A stretch of 64,000 nt of DNA from Hemibagrus wyckioides (GCF_019097595.1 NC_080718.1:22462657-22526656), one strand, 5' to 3'. Positions 23,889 to 37,839 are shown, counted from the stretch's first letter. Program-made: numbers and translations. The notes: generated by a model from the sequence alone, not told the origin.

Positions 23889-24200
23889 TTTTTAAAACGG
23901 ATATTTCTGCAGAATTGTTACGATAAAGTCACATTGAGCTGAAGGTACCGGAACTTCCGCGAGAATTACTTTCAACTTCCGGTTAATGTAGCCCGCCCGT
24001 ATTGCGACGCATTCTTTAAAGTAAATAAGGTTGTGTGAATTCTTTTGTTTTACTACCCGTATTATGAAACCACTTCCTCTTAAGCTGAGCGTGAAGATCG
24101 ATTGGACAGTTTGACAGCTTGTCACAATTCTGTTAGCCAATCGTCGTTTAGGAGGCGGGATTCGGATATTCACGCAGAGAAATAATATCTTAAGAGAAGC
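23889..24200 (-). promoter_or_regulatory. mrpl33 promoter region
   Basis: The island just upstream of the mrpl33 start is less AT-rich than its surroundings. It contains ACTTCCGG and ACTTCCGC (minus-strand CCGGAAGT and GCGGAAGT, ETS/NRF-2-type cores) near 23950-23985, a GATTGG near 24097 and AGCCAATCG near 24134 (CCAAT boxes in both orientations), and GGAGGCGGG near 24150. TATA-less ETS plus CCAAT architecture is usual for genes of mitochondrial ribosomal proteins. The start site is not determined. Confidence 0.6.
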
Positions 24201-24270
24201 TACTTCAAGCAGCAGCATTTGGTCTAAAAATATCTTTTAAACTTAGAAGTGCTTCCATAATTATTCACAA

Positions 24271-24271
<1 letters not shown>

Positions 24272-24349
<78 letters not shown>
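24272..24349. repeat. AT dinucleotide array
   Basis: About 39 uninterrupted AT units, just upstream of the mrpl33 promoter region. Confidence 0.92.
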
Positions 24350-24350
<1 letters not shown>

Positions 24351-24536
24351 TGTGGATTTTCAGGGTTTATTGTTATGGGGATAAAATATAATTTACTGTT
24401 TATGAAACATGAGAGTAAACTCCATTGTGAACTTCTGAAACTGTGATTTTTATGGATTTTCTCCTTCACCATTCTCTAGAAAAGCCAGTCTGGTCATGGC
24501 ATGGGTCTCATTCCTGGAAAAATATTTATCCTGTAA

Positions 24537-25118
24537 TTTATTTGATTTTTAGCTGTTTATTATATTAATTTTTCTTAAATCAAATATATACTTTTTGAAT
24601 TTCCGAAAGGAATTAGGATAGGTCAGTTAGTTCTCCAATTGTCTGAGGTCTGGAAAAATTATACAAGTGATTACACAATTTTTAAATTGAATTGTTGCTA
24701 AAATTATTTTATTTTATTTTATTTTATTTTATTTAACAGAAATGTTATGTTTGCTTTCTTCAAAATTGTATAAACCACCCAACAAGTTGATTTTTAGCTG
24801 GTTATTATATTATATTTATTTTTATCCAATATACACATTTTGAATTCCAGAAAGGAATTAGGATAGGTTAGATAGTTAGTTAGTTCTCCAATTGTTTGAG
24901 GGCTGGAAATATTTTTTTAATTGAATTTTTGCTAAAATTACATTTTGTTATTTAATTTAATTTAATTTAATTTAATTTAATTTAATTTAATTTAATTTAA
25001 TTTAATTTAATTTAATTTAATTTTATTTTATTTTCATTTAATTTAATTTCATTTCATTTCATTTCACAGGAATTTTATGTTCACTTTCTTTCGAAATTGT
25101 ATAAACCACCCAAGGATG
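24537..25118. repeat. Tandem duplication carrying pentanucleotide arrays
   Basis: Two diverged copies (about 24537-24787 and 24788-25118) share GATTTTTAGCTG, GGAATTAGGATAGGT, TTAGTTCTCCAATTGT, GCTAAAATTA and AAATTGTATAAACCACCCAA in the same order. Copy 1 has a short ATTTT run; copy 2 has a long AATTT run (24950-25020) followed by ATTTC. Confidence 0.85.
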
Positions 25119-25149
25119 TAGACACATAGTAAAAGCATTATGACATCAA

Positions 25150-25430
25150 TATGCATCATCATTATCATCATCATCATCTCCAGTAACCGTTTTTCCTGGT
25201 CAGGGTCATGGTGGATTCCTGTAACTCTTTATACACTCTGGATGGAAGTCCATTGCAGGGTTCCATGAGCTCATGTATTCACACCTACAGGCAACTTAAA
25301 GTCACCAGTCCACCTACTGGCATATTTTTGGGAAGTGGGAGGAAACCAGATAACCCAGAGGAATCCCACGTGAATACTGGGGGAGAATGTGAAACTCTAT
25401 ACAGACCTGGGGCTTGTGGAGATGTGAAAT
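25150..25430 (-). mobile_element. SINE family 1, truncated
   Basis: Minus-strand body with GTCCATTGCAGGGTTCCATG, GGGAAGTGGGAGGAAACCAG and GGGAGAATGTGAAACTC. The tRNA head is missing. Confidence 0.65.
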
Positions 25431-27359
25431 AAACTCCCTGCTGCATTCAACATGCATCACAGAAGAGGAATGTTTTCTTTCTTTTTTTTTATTTGACTTC
25501 AGTAGATGATATTATATTCTGAAAGATGATGTAGTCCACAACTTTTAGATAAATAAATTAATTAATATTCTATATTAATATTGGACAAAGAAAGAGGTTG
25601 GGGAAGAGTGAGGGGAAGTGATACTGCAAAAACATGCACAGCGTGCTCAGGAAATGAATTTGTTGGACGGTGCACGAGGTGCCACCAGCTGGCAGGAAGT
25701 GTGTGAAATAGCCTGCGTCACTGAGGCCGAGACACAACACCCACGGCCTGCACTCTCCCATTCACGCTGCTAAATTAGGCCATGTTCTCCTGCCTCTTTT
25801 TCTCCACCACTGACATCAGCAGCACGTCATCAGGACTTGGTGTGATGGAAACCAAAGTGCTGGAAAAAGGTCCAAGTATCTGCAAGCAGAATTATTTGTG
25901 CAATATCAAATATTCCCTCAGTCTAGCTTAAAAATAGACAAAAGGAGAAATGGAAAAAAAAGAAAAAACAGATCACTTTAGTGTCCGTGATGGCATATTT
26001 TCTGAATGTCTAATGAGTAATAAAAACCTTAGCAACTTCCTGTTTTTCTTAAGTTTCTTAATTTATTTATATGAAGAAATAAAACAGGACAAATGGAAAA
26101 AATAGATGTGTTTTTGTTTTTCTGGCAGAAATATGTGGATATCCAGAGTCTGTTCTTAATATTAGTTGAATGGAAATGTGTATGAGGAGGCAGGCGTCTC
26201 TCACACACTTTTTTGCTCTGAAATCCCACTCAGGCTGTTTGTGTGCTCGAGCTGGCCATGATGTCATATCCAAGTGCATCATGTTGCCATGGAGATGGTA
26301 ATTCACAGGACCAGATGATGATGCTGTCAGGGCCTCTTGTTCAGCTCTACATGTGCAACAGGTTTTTAAATTAGAGCTCTGGCATGTTTAGGGCTTATTA
26401 AAGACAACTTGACTGCATGATCAGGCCATATTTCAAGTAGCGTGGACTCAGTCCTGACTGCTGTGACTCTGATGCTGAAATCAGAAGCTATTTGTACACC
26501 AGTCGTAGTACGAGCTTATCAGACACAACGTGAATCAGTTAAAACGTCTTTTGCATTTTCTTTCCTCTACAGTATCCGCACAAGCCGCTTGTCTTCATCG
26601 TGTCAGAAAACCAATGGACATCCCGCTGTGCTCAGCTCTTAAATTAACATTCATCGATGTGTTTTTGCACGGAAGCGCCTGAATTACAGGCTGTGCGAAT
26701 CTGTGTTTGTCAGTAGCAAATAAAGGAGTGACGCTGCCGCTTGCCCATCTGGCCTCCACTTTGGGAAGCCTTTCTGTTCCGTGACGCAAGAAGGAGTGGG
26801 AGTGGATTGCCTTGTGCTCCCACAGAGAGGTGAGGAAAGAAAAATGAGAGAAAGAAAAAGTGTGTGTGTGTGTGTGTGAGTGCACTGATCTTTGACATCC
26901 ACCATGTAGAGGAGGAAGGGAAGAGGAGACATGGAAGAAAAAAAAAGGAGTGAGAGAAGAGGAGGAATGGTCAATAGACGGTAAAATGTAGGAGTGCAGT
27001 ATAAACAAAGCAAGAAAGGAAGGGAAAGGTGAGGTTAACATAGCTGGAACTAGGCATCACAAACTTAGCAGCTGCCTACACTATAAGGATCTTCAAGGGT
27101 TCTTGGGATAGTTGAGCATTTCTCTCATGTTTTCTCAAGGTGTTGTGTTTCTTATAGGATTCTCTATAAGACCTTAGCGCTTCTAGGTGTTAGCTGAAAG
27201 AGAGTAATGCCAGACTGCCACAAGATGGCACACAGAATTTGAATGGACCTACTACTACTAGTTTAACTACTAATACTAATACTAATACTACCATAGTAAT
27301 ATTTCTATCAGTAACTACTATTAATACTATGAATCCTGTCACTATGGCTAATACTAATA

Positions 27360-27485
27360 CTCTCCATCCATTCTCTGTACCGCTTTTCCTACTGGGTCAC
27401 AGGGAACCTGGAGTCTATCCCAGGAGACTCAGTGCACAAGCCAGGGCACAGCCTGGACAGGATGCTAGTCTATTGCAGGGCACAA

Positions 27486-27517
<32 letters not shown>

Positions 27518-27630
27518 CATGCAATGTATGTCTGTGTAAAGGGGGATGAAACTGTAGGGTCCAGAAGAAACCACAGGGAGAACATGCAAACTCCAGACAC
27601 ATGACAGAGACAGGAATCGAACCCCCACAT
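27360..27630 (-). mobile_element. SINE family 1
   Basis: TCCATCCATTCTCTGTACCG (tail), CTATTGCAGGGCACA, a CA run, AGGGAGAACATGCAAACTCC and GGAATCGAACCCCCACA (B box on the minus strand). Confidence 0.75.
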
Positions 27631-28039
27631 CGAAGGTGTGTGAAAAGAAAAACAAAAAACAGCCAAGCCACTCTATCCCCAATAGTAGCACTATTCGTTG
27701 TTTAATTTCTTTTATTTACCAACAGGAGCCACGCTCCAAATTTTGCAATGACAATAATAATTTCCATTGCTATACTAAGAATACTAGCATTAGTACACTA
27801 ATTACTGATGTGTTACTCCTACAACTCTGCTAATCCTGCTAGCACTGCCTACTAATGCAACCATTAGTGGAAATATTGATTTAGATTAGATTAGATTCAA
27901 CTTTATTGTCACTGCACATGTGGGTACAAGGCAACGAAATACAGTTAGCATCTAACCAGAAGTGCATTTTCGCAGTGCAAATTTATAAATATTATCACAG
28001 AAAAATCCTAAAACTGTTAAAAATGTGTATAACGTGTGC

Positions 28040-28074
<35 letters not shown>

Positions 28075-28278
28075 AAATGTAATCCAGACTATATCAGCTA
28101 TTGTTTCCAGTCTGTTGAAGTACAGATGATAGTGGAGAAGCAAATGAGAAAATGAGCAGCTGAAAGCGGTCTGTCTAGTGTGTAGTGTGTTTAGTGCAAT
28201 TAGCCTGAGCCCTGATGTTAGGGAAAAAAAGAGGAGGAACTACTATTCTGTTTTTACTGATCATGACTAATTGAGTAC

Positions 28279-28279
28279 A

Positions 28280-28321
<42 letters not shown>

Positions 28322-28322
28322 G

Positions 28323-28373
<51 letters not shown>

Positions 28374-28400
28374 TCCCCTTGCTCTCTTTCTCTGTCTTTC

Positions 28401-28436
<36 letters not shown>

Positions 28437-28528
28437 CCCTTGCTCTCTTTCTCTGTCTTTCTCTCTCCCTCTCCCTCTCTCTCTCTCCCCCTTGCTCTCT
28501 TTCTCTGTCTTTCTCTCTCTCCCTCGCC

Positions 28529-28566
<38 letters not shown>
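28279..28566. repeat. CT array with internal units
   Basis: CT tract interrupted three times by a CCCTTGCTCTCTTTCTCTGT block (about 28377, 28437, 28490), spaced 50-60 bp. Confidence 0.9.
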
Positions 28567-28571
<5 letters not shown>

Positions 28572-29544
28572 TGACAAGCAGTGCTATCTTTAGAAAGCCC
28601 ACACTCCTGATTCAAATCTGTAAATCTGGTGGTAAGAAAACTGGTCACTCCTGTTTGCAAGGTGCTGCTGGTCACCTAGCAGCCAGCGCCAGTGTTTTGT
28701 AGGAAATTGCACCCACGTGCACAATTGTAATCCTCCATTACACTGAGTCCACACAAGAGCAAAAGCAGGTCCGTGTCTGTCTCCATTGTCTCCAGGCTGG
28801 GCATGTTTCCCTCTCATTCAGATGTGAAACATCTCACGGGGGAGAATTAAGGATCGTTTGTATAAATGAAACCAGGACATATTCTGATAGTTTCCTTTTA
28901 CACATAGAGACTAGCAACGATGACGATATGACAGCATGTCACTGAGCGCTGCTGTAGAAACAGCCATGTTGGAGCATCACAAAATCAGTAAGTCAGTTCA
29001 ACTCACAGGATGATGCACATCTGTAATTTTTTATGTGTTTGAAATCAATAAGCATTAAAATCAATGGGTGGGAAATGGATCTAATGGTTACGTAAGCCCA
29101 GGTTTAATTCACAAAAACATGCCAGTAACTGCATGGGGTTATGCTAATTGTAAACAAGGTAACCTAGGATTTTGTTTAAAGGTTTTGAAAAGCCCTTTTA
29201 ATGTGTGTGTGTTTGTGTGTGTGCGTGTGTGTGTGTGTGTGTACACATGGTGTCATGATCCATTACCATACTGACCTGGATAAACAAATTACAGGGAAAA
29301 AAAGGATAATATTATCTTAAAATATATTAAAACATTTTTTGAAAAGGTATTGTAATATAAAAATAAAATTACTTTTATGTTGTAGATGTTTTATTAAAAA
29401 TGTTATTTATTTTTTTCATTATTTTATGTGGCGATGAATTAACTTATCATGCACTGAGGTCTACAAGCATGGCTGCACCAGAATGCACTCTCTACAATGC
29501 ACCTGCACCTCCATGTTTACAGTCACTGGATTTCTGATTGCACT

Positions 29545-29579
<35 letters not shown>

Positions 29580-31119
29580 CTCACTTTTATTTTCAGCCAT
29601 GTTGCAAAGTAGATGCTTGGTGACGACACCAAGCTTTTTGCCACTGTTATACCATCACTCACTAGCTTCGCCTGCTTTCTGATATCCTGCTTGTTGCTCC
29701 TTAGATCTGTGTCTGGAGATTTCCTTGTCTTTGAATTGCTGGATTTTTGGATTTCATTAAACATCACTCTAACCTCTGTCCTTCTTAAGCATTCCTGTTT
29801 TAACAAGTGTGTAAATTTGAAGCGTATATACTGCATATGCTGGAACGACTGTATATTAAATAACAATAACAATAGTATCAGAATATTTATATTCCCTTCA
29901 CTTTTACGCATTAAATTCTTCAAACAAAACAAAAACATTCTATACTTTCTTTCTGTATAGAGACCCACTTCTGCGCCATAAACTGGCATTTAAACGCTGC
30001 TTTCTAAAATGTGACCAAAATAAGAAAGAGACGTTATTCATTTCCTCAGTGAGTGATATCATGCTATTCCCTCTTTTCTTCCATTACTGCCTCAGCATTA
30101 TGGTTGACCTCTCAAGGCTAAAAATGACCTCATCTGTGTTTCGCTGCGGCTCCGCTGCACAAAGTTCACGTGATGTTTGTGCAATTCGTGTTGCCAAATC
30201 TGTGTACGAGTGTGTAACTACGTGTCACATTGGAACATAGCGTCTTCCTGATTTGTTGTTATGTAGCATAACAGAAGACAATAAATTGTCCTGAAAATGT
30301 TTGGAATTTAATTAGGCCCTATTTATACCCGCAAGCTATTTACGACCGGGTGATAAATCCGTCTTGAAAGAAAAGACATATTTTCCTTCATTTCTCAAAT
30401 TGAGTAACAGTTCCTCTTTTTAATGTCTGTAAAAAAAACTCAAATCAGCATCTGATACCAAAATCAGCTTGCTTTTTGGTTTCCTGTTCGCTAACCCATG
30501 CCTTATATCCTGTGTAGTTCTCGGATGATGTTTTATGTAAGCCGATGCTCTTTTTAGAGTGTTTGGGGAAAAAATAGCCATCTGGCACACTAAAAGAGGC
30601 GTCTGTAACGTTCAGTGCCCACGCTTTCCACCAGTGGGTCAGTGGGTGAAAGAGGGAGGGAGTCTGCAGGGAGGAGTAAGAGTGAACAGGCAGCGGAGGA
30701 GGTAGGTGGCGTGGGCTCTGAGCACCTGGAGGGCCATTGGCCGCCAGGACAAGTAGGCCGAGGAAAGTTTTCTGTTCACACGAAGGGCAGGAAGGTCACA
30801 CTTTATATTATGTCATCAGGTTATTTTTTTTTCCCACTTCGGAACTAAGGTGGCCTGGAGCAAAAACATTCACATGGACTTCATAGATAGTGTGATATTT
30901 CTGTCTCTCACTCCACACTGCTCACTGACTGAGCAACTTTATTTGGATGAAAGAGGTGTTATGCCACTTTTTTTGTGCTAAAAAGCTCCCACCTACTTGC
31001 CATCAAACAAGCTGATACTTGTTAAACAGATTTCCGATCATATAGAGGAAGATGGTATTTGGTGTGTGGAATAACAGAAGAAGAATCTGTGAGATGTAGA
31101 TGCTTAGAGCACTTTTTTT

Positions 31120-31270
31120 TAACTCGTGCACTTTTCAAAGAAATGGTTCTATATAGAACCCAAAAAGGTTCTGTCTCTTGCTTCATATAGGGAACCATTT
31201 TAAGGGTTCAGATTCAGAATTGAGTTAATAGAAGTCAAGTTAGATGGTTCTGTTACAATCATGTAGAGGT
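31120..31270. mobile_element. Degenerate AGAACC palindromic repeat
   Basis: GGTTCTATATAGAACCC is a perfect local palindrome and is followed by AAAAAGGTTCTGTCTC and GGGAACC. Related AGAACC-rich stretches lie at 7540-7630, 27085-27175 and 31845-31935. It resembles fish MITE sequence. Confidence 0.45.
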
Positions 31271-31282
31271 TCTTTATTTACC

Positions 31283-31283
<1 letters not shown>

Positions 31284-31339
<56 letters not shown>

Positions 31340-31370
31340 CCAGTTCTTTATATGATCTATTATTATTATT

Positions 31371-31406
<36 letters not shown>

Positions 31407-31412
31407 CTTCTT

Positions 31413-31443
<31 letters not shown>

Positions 31444-31477
31444 TTATTATTATTATTATCCAGTTCTTTATATGATC

Positions 31478-31520
<43 letters not shown>

Positions 31521-31543
31521 GTTGTTGTTGTTGTTGTTGTTGT
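31284..31543. repeat. Compound TTA/TTG/TTC trinucleotide array
   Basis: TTA, TTG and TTC blocks. The non-repetitive insert CCAGTTCTTTATATGATCTA occurs twice (about 31340 and 31460), so the array includes a duplication of about 120 bp. Confidence 0.9.
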
Positions 31544-32559
31544 AATTTATAAAATTAGATAAGAAAATACATTACATTTAAACACTGTATTGTAAAAAGT
31601 TTGTACATGGTACTGATGAAAGCAAAACCCCTCCCTCTTATATAACTGTTTCTATCACTTCAGTTGGAATTGTTTCCAGAAAATATAATAAACTATTTGA
31701 TCTGAATCATGTCATTCATAAGCATGTCATTTCCAAACATCTCTCAGCACGTCACACATATCATTTTATAAAATTCCAAAAGGTAATGGCACTGATTGCA
31801 CCTTACACATACTTTAAAAGAAACGCCAGTGGATTCCTCATAGAACTTTTTTTTTGTGGTGGGGGAAATGTTCTATTGGCTAAGTACAGAACCCCAGGGT
31901 TTTACCTAGAACCACTTTTCGAAAGAACATGTTGTTGGTTTCGGAGTTATATCTGGTTTATATGTTGTTTGTCTACCATCTAACATGGTGTTTTCCACCC
32001 CACTCTCCTACATGCTTATAATTTTATACATTTATTTATTTTTTTATTAAGCACAGTGTCAGTACATGTCTCAAATGTACTGAAAAGCACAAAAAATGTT
32101 CAATAAATAAATAAATAAATAAATGTGTGAATTCATGGATGGCCTTCCAGCTGGAAACATATACCACATAACGCAACATCTGATTTAACATTGCAGCTGA
32201 ATTGCAAATACGTACAGGCTGAGGATGGAAATAGAAGACGTCTTCTTCTGTGTCTCAAAGTCTCAAACCCCAAAAAATTCAGCATGGGATTGAATTCTGT
32301 AATACTGGTATGATCATAGTTAATAATTCAGTCACGGCCATTAAAGTAAATTAATAATAATATTATTTTTTTTCAGAGAGCCATGACTGTACAGAATAAT
32401 ACTCAGAAGAATACTCAAATCAGCCATAATGTAATCCTAATCATCACTTTACGCTGTATCTTTTAAAAAGAAATACTAATAACTACAGACGTTCATGTTG
32501 CCTAATTTGTTAGGAGGAACCCTTTATTGCTTACTGGTGGTGTACTTGAAAGTCACGCA

Positions 32560-32573
32560 GCGCCATCTGGTGG
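32560..32573 (-). promoter_or_regulatory. CTCF-like site
   Basis: The minus strand reads CCACCAGATGGCGC, a full match to the vertebrate CTCF core CCASYAGRKGGCRS. Occupancy cannot be judged from sequence. Confidence 0.45.
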
Positions 32574-32975
32574 TTGTTTAGTTTGGGAGCAGAACCTGTT
32601 GAAATGCAGTTCATTTTAGAGATAAATATGTTGAGATTTTGTATTAAGGTTCTATCTATTATTTATTCTTTGCCTAGAAAGAACCTTATAATACTTATTT
32701 ACTGTTGTCATCTTTTGGTTTTAATTGGTTAAATATAAAAAAAAGGTTATCATTTAAGTACTACAGAAATGAAATGACCTCTGCTACCCTTATTTGTAAT
32801 GTATAATAAAACCACATCAACAATAAACTCCAAGGTTCCCTTTAACTGTAAAGTAAATTGTCCCCTTTTTTAAATAAACATTGCACAAATATTCAATTAG
32901 AGGATAATTGTTTAAATGCATGATGTTTCTAACCTTTTTTTCCCCCCTGTAGTATAACTTTTTATTTCTTTCCAC

Positions 32976-33038
32976 AGAGAGGGACAGAAGAAAGTGACAG
33001 AGAGAGAGAAAGAGAGAGAGAGAGATTGAGGGAGAGAG

Positions 33039-33121
<83 letters not shown>

Positions 33122-33175
33122 GGACAGAGAGAGAGAGAGAGAGAGACCGACAGACAGACAGACAGAGAAAGTGAC

Positions 33176-33228
<53 letters not shown>

Positions 33229-33251
33229 GGACAGAGAGAGAGAGATTGAGG

Positions 33252-33295
<44 letters not shown>

Positions 33296-33296
33296 G

Positions 33297-33354
<58 letters not shown>

Positions 33355-33384
33355 GGACAGAGAGAGAGAGAGAGAGCGAGAGAA

Positions 33385-33449
<65 letters not shown>

Positions 33450-33450
33450 G

Positions 33451-33488
<38 letters not shown>
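32976..33488. repeat. GA/GACA compound array
   Basis: Long GA tract with repeated GACA runs and a recurring GAGGACAGAGAG junction, indicating unit-wise duplication. Confidence 0.9.
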
Positions 33489-33494
33489 CTTATC

Positions 33495-33552
33495 CTGTGT
33501 AGGATAAGTATAGAAAATGGATGATGGATGGATGAACGGATGGATGGATAAT
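33495..33552 (+). mobile_element. SINE family 1 tail fragment
   Basis: GGATAAGTATAGAAAATGGA followed by GATGGATGGATG, immediately after the GA/GACA array. Confidence 0.55.
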
Positions 33553-33632
33553 AATCATGAACTCTAGCTGGTCCCTAGACTACAGTTTGAGAACCATTGC
33601 GTTGGTGTGTTTATGTGTTATTTGGACCCACA

Positions 33633-33646
33633 CGGCCCTCTAGTGG
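33633..33646 (-). promoter_or_regulatory. CTCF-like site (one mismatch)
   Basis: The minus strand reads CCACTAGAGGGCCG, 13 of 14 positions of the CTCF core, in the same orientation as the site 1.07 kb away. Confidence 0.35.
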
Positions 33647-35154
33647 TGATGTAAGTCTCTCCACAGATTCTTTTGTATCAGTGTCACTCATTTTCACCAC
33701 CATTTTTTAAAAAATAGTACACAAAACACAGAATATGCATTAAACTACACTACAAACTAAACTAGTAAAAAAAAAATCAGCAAATTAGCAAGGCAGGATC
33801 CATAAATCTGTAGTATCTCCCACACATTTTTAGTTCAAGTACTATTTCTCACTCTCTTCCAATACACTGGAATGACCCTTAAATTCTTCATAAGGATAAA
33901 TGTGTTAATTTATTCGTGTTTTTAATCATAGCTTCAGAGATATTATTTCCTCACTTAAAAAGCCAGATGGAGATAGGACGATGCCAACTATTTTGCTTCC
34001 CGTAAATAATCTTTTATTTCACAGTGCTCTGAATGTTTTGCTATGGCCTCATTGTCCATGTGTAGCATATAGGTATTGACAGTAGTGGGGTAATTCCACT
34101 GTCACAGTCATTTGTGTCTTACTAATATTCCATTTGCAGATATATGTATGTAAAATAAAGGTTAAATGCACCTTTCATGTCACATGCTTCAGATAAATAA
34201 CTAACTCTTTAATACAACTGTACTACAGCACTTCGAAAACTGTTTGCCTGTCTGAGTCCAGTAAAGCCAATCTATATTGAAATAGAAACACTTTAAAGAC
34301 ATTATTTTTACACTAGTATGTGAAACTATTTAGTATCTCACACTCAAGTCACCCAATTTCCATGAGTCATCCATTACAGGTTGTGAAAAATAGTCTTGCT
34401 ATTTGTACAGCACAACATTTCAATCAACCCCATTACCAGTACATGCTCACCCCCATGAAATTCCACATGAAGTATTACACTTCAACAGGATGTGCATCAT
34501 CTGAATTTCCTGAAGATCATGGAAAGAAATTTTTCTGATTTATACCCAATTTTAAAAACTGTTCTGTGAAGGTCACATCAGCCACATTTGATCCGTTTGA
34601 TACGTCTGTTTATGTTAAAAATGCAAACCTGTTTCATTCAAAAGCAAAACGCAGCCATTCTAATCAAAGACACCTTATTGAAAAAACGAGATGGATATGT
34701 TAAGACATTTTTAGCAATAATACACATCACATACAACGTCCTTCAAGATCAGCCGTGTCCAAACTTATCTGCAAATGGCTGGCGTGGCTGCATTGTTTCA
34801 TTACCACTAAGCAGGAGCCACACCTAATTCTTATTCTATCTATGTAATCAGTTCATCTGGAGGTGCGTTCCAGATTGCATACTTACTCATTATTCTGTGT
34901 CATTGTGTAGTGTAAATAGTGGGAGTAGTGTGTTTGTGCTGAAGATACCACCAAGAAGACATGCACTTCAAGTAACCCGGATGATGCACTTTTATTCAAA
35001 CAGCAAAAATGAAGTGTGGAATGTTGGAGACTTCATGCACTCAGTAGTCACCAGTTTGCAAGGATCAGGGCTACACTGAATAAGAAAATGATTTCAAGAT
35101 GGCCGACAACACTCCAGTGTCTCTTATCTAGAACAACATACCTCGTTTTTTTTT

Positions 35155-35285
35155 TTTTTTATAGAACTAAGCAATTGAGGGTTAAGGGCCTTGCTCAGGG
35201 GCCCAACAGTGGCAGTTTGCTGGACCTGAGAATCAAACTCATGACCTTTAGAACAATAATCCAATGCCTTAATCACTGAGCTTGG
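35155..35285 (-). mobile_element. SINE family 2, partial
   Basis: AGGGCCTTGCTCAGGGGCCC, AACAGTGGCAG, AATCAAACTCATGACC and AATCACTGAGC match the head half of family 2. Confidence 0.65.
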
Positions 35286-35434
35286 TTGGATGGAAAACCT
35301 TCAACTACCCCAGCCTTGTACGTACAAGAATGGATAAACCTGACCTATGTAGTAGGTATTCATAATAAAATGGCCTCTAGATGTAAAACCACTTGTATCA
35401 CACATAAATACATACATACATACATACATACATA

Positions 35435-35919
35435 CACACACAGATCAGGTATAACATTATGACCACTGACAGGTGAATTGAATAACACTGATTATCTCCT
35501 CATCATGGCACCTGTTAGTGGGTGGGATATATTAGGCAAAATTGTCCTCAAAGTTGATGTGTTAGAAGCAGGAAAAATTTTGGAGGATTTGAGCGAGATT
35601 GACGAAGGGCCAGATTGTGATGGCTAGACAACTGGATCAGAGCATCTCCAAAACTGCAGCTCTTGTGGGGTGTTCCCAGTCTGCAGTGGTCAGTATCTAT
35701 CAAAAGCATCCTGTCCTGTCCTGTAAGTCCTTTACATCCTGTAAGTATACTTTAAGGATCCTTAAAGGATCTGCTTCTAACATCTTGGTGCCAGATACCA
35801 CAGCACACCTTCATGGATCTAGTGGTGTCCATGCCTTGATGGATCAGGGCTTTTTTTGGCAGCAAAAGGGGACCAACACCATATTAGGCATGTGGTCAAA
35901 ATGTTATGTCTGATTGGTG
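35435..35919 (+). mobile_element. Tc1-like non-autonomous transposon, copy B
   Basis: Left end GATCAGGTATAACATTATGA and right end ATGTTATGTCTGATTGGTG, flanked by TA within a CATA microsatellite on both sides. It keeps the transposase N terminus ([20 protein letters not shown]) and, after an internal deletion, the extreme C-terminal/3' region (GATCAGGGCT, GGCAGCAAAAGGGG). Confidence 0.85.
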
Positions 35920-36217
35920 TACATACATACATACATACACAAAAACATGTGTCAGCCACCATTACTGTCGCTTTAAAGGAAAAATCCACCAGGAAGTACT
36001 TACATGTGAAACTTTAGAATTAATCCAGTTAATATTTACTGTATGAATTATCTTTAGAATTAACATAATTCACTTTTAATTCAACTTAGGTTTCCTACAT
36101 TTCCCACAATGCCACTTGCTGCATTCCAATTAGATTGAGTACATTTCCCAGAGTTCCTCATTCCAGTGGTTCCTCTTGGAAAAACATGGATACATAAAGC
36201 AAGGGTAAATGAAACAG

Positions 36218-36222
<5 letters not shown>

Positions 36223-36282
<60 letters not shown>
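36223..36282. repeat. TA dinucleotide array
   Basis: About 30 uninterrupted TA units. Confidence 0.9.
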
Positions 36283-36285
<3 letters not shown>

Positions 36286-36934
36286 CTGTTCAATTACTGA
36301 TTAGAAGCAATGTATAAAATGGGTCCTCTTTATCTTTGGTTATATAAAACTGTAACAATGGTATAATTGTGTTAATAAAATTGGACTGAAATCAATTAAA
36401 TTACTGTTAAATCCTTTTCACATAACAAGAACTAAATTAAAATCAAGTAAATGATACAAAGGGAAAATAATATTCACCATACTGTTGTTTTGACACCAGA
36501 GAAAGACATTCATGACTTGGAATTCTGAGTTGAACGACCGTTTCACTTCCCTGTTGGAGGTTGTTTTTTCCGATATCCAAGAACAATAGATTTCAGCATT
36601 AGCCCTCACTTCATTTTTTTGCCTAAGAGAGTGAGAGTGATGCAGCTGCACTTCAGTCTATCTAGCTCTCTGCTCAAACATTTCAGCTCCTAAATCTTGC
36701 AGTTCACAAACTGATCAGGTAACTGAATCAATCATTATATACTGTAGCATTGTATTTTGGTATTTTGAATCCAGCATTTACTGTCTACTAGATTTCTATG
36801 TTGGATTTCTCAAAAACATGACCTCGAATGTTGCTGGAAAATGGTCAGTGAGAAAAGAAGCTGTTGTTTTGTTTTGGGAGTTAACGTAAAGTCAGAGTGG
36901 CACACAATCACTAAATTCTAACTGGAATAAAGCA

Positions 36935-37708
<774 letters not shown>

Positions 37709-37839
37709 ACCACAGCAAGCAACAAATTAGCACCAGGATCATTACACACGTCACAAGTATTGCAGCGTAAATGCTTTGTATTTCATGGTGCACTTTTCCT
37801 TTAAGAAGTCTCTCCATTACATTATCCGGGTTGGGAATT

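Noticed and set aside
26595..27041. 148-codon minus-strand frame
   Set aside because: Crosses a TG run and low-complexity T-rich DNA, has no recognisable domain, and no splice or promoter context.
28175..28702. Long RERERE and SLSLSL frames
   Set aside because: CT array artefact.
29492..29989. 165-codon minus-strand frame
   Set aside because: Contains a CVCVCV run from a CA microsatellite and no recognisable domain; probably chance.
30615..30848. GC-richer block with a 77-codon frame
   Set aside because: No domain and no splice context; it could be regulatory but I cannot support a call.
31244..31552. 102-codon frame of Tyr, Cys and Ser runs
   Set aside because: Translation of the TTA/TTG/TTC array.
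32817..33524. Frames rich in RERE, TDRQ or LSLS
   Set aside because: GA/GACA array artefact.
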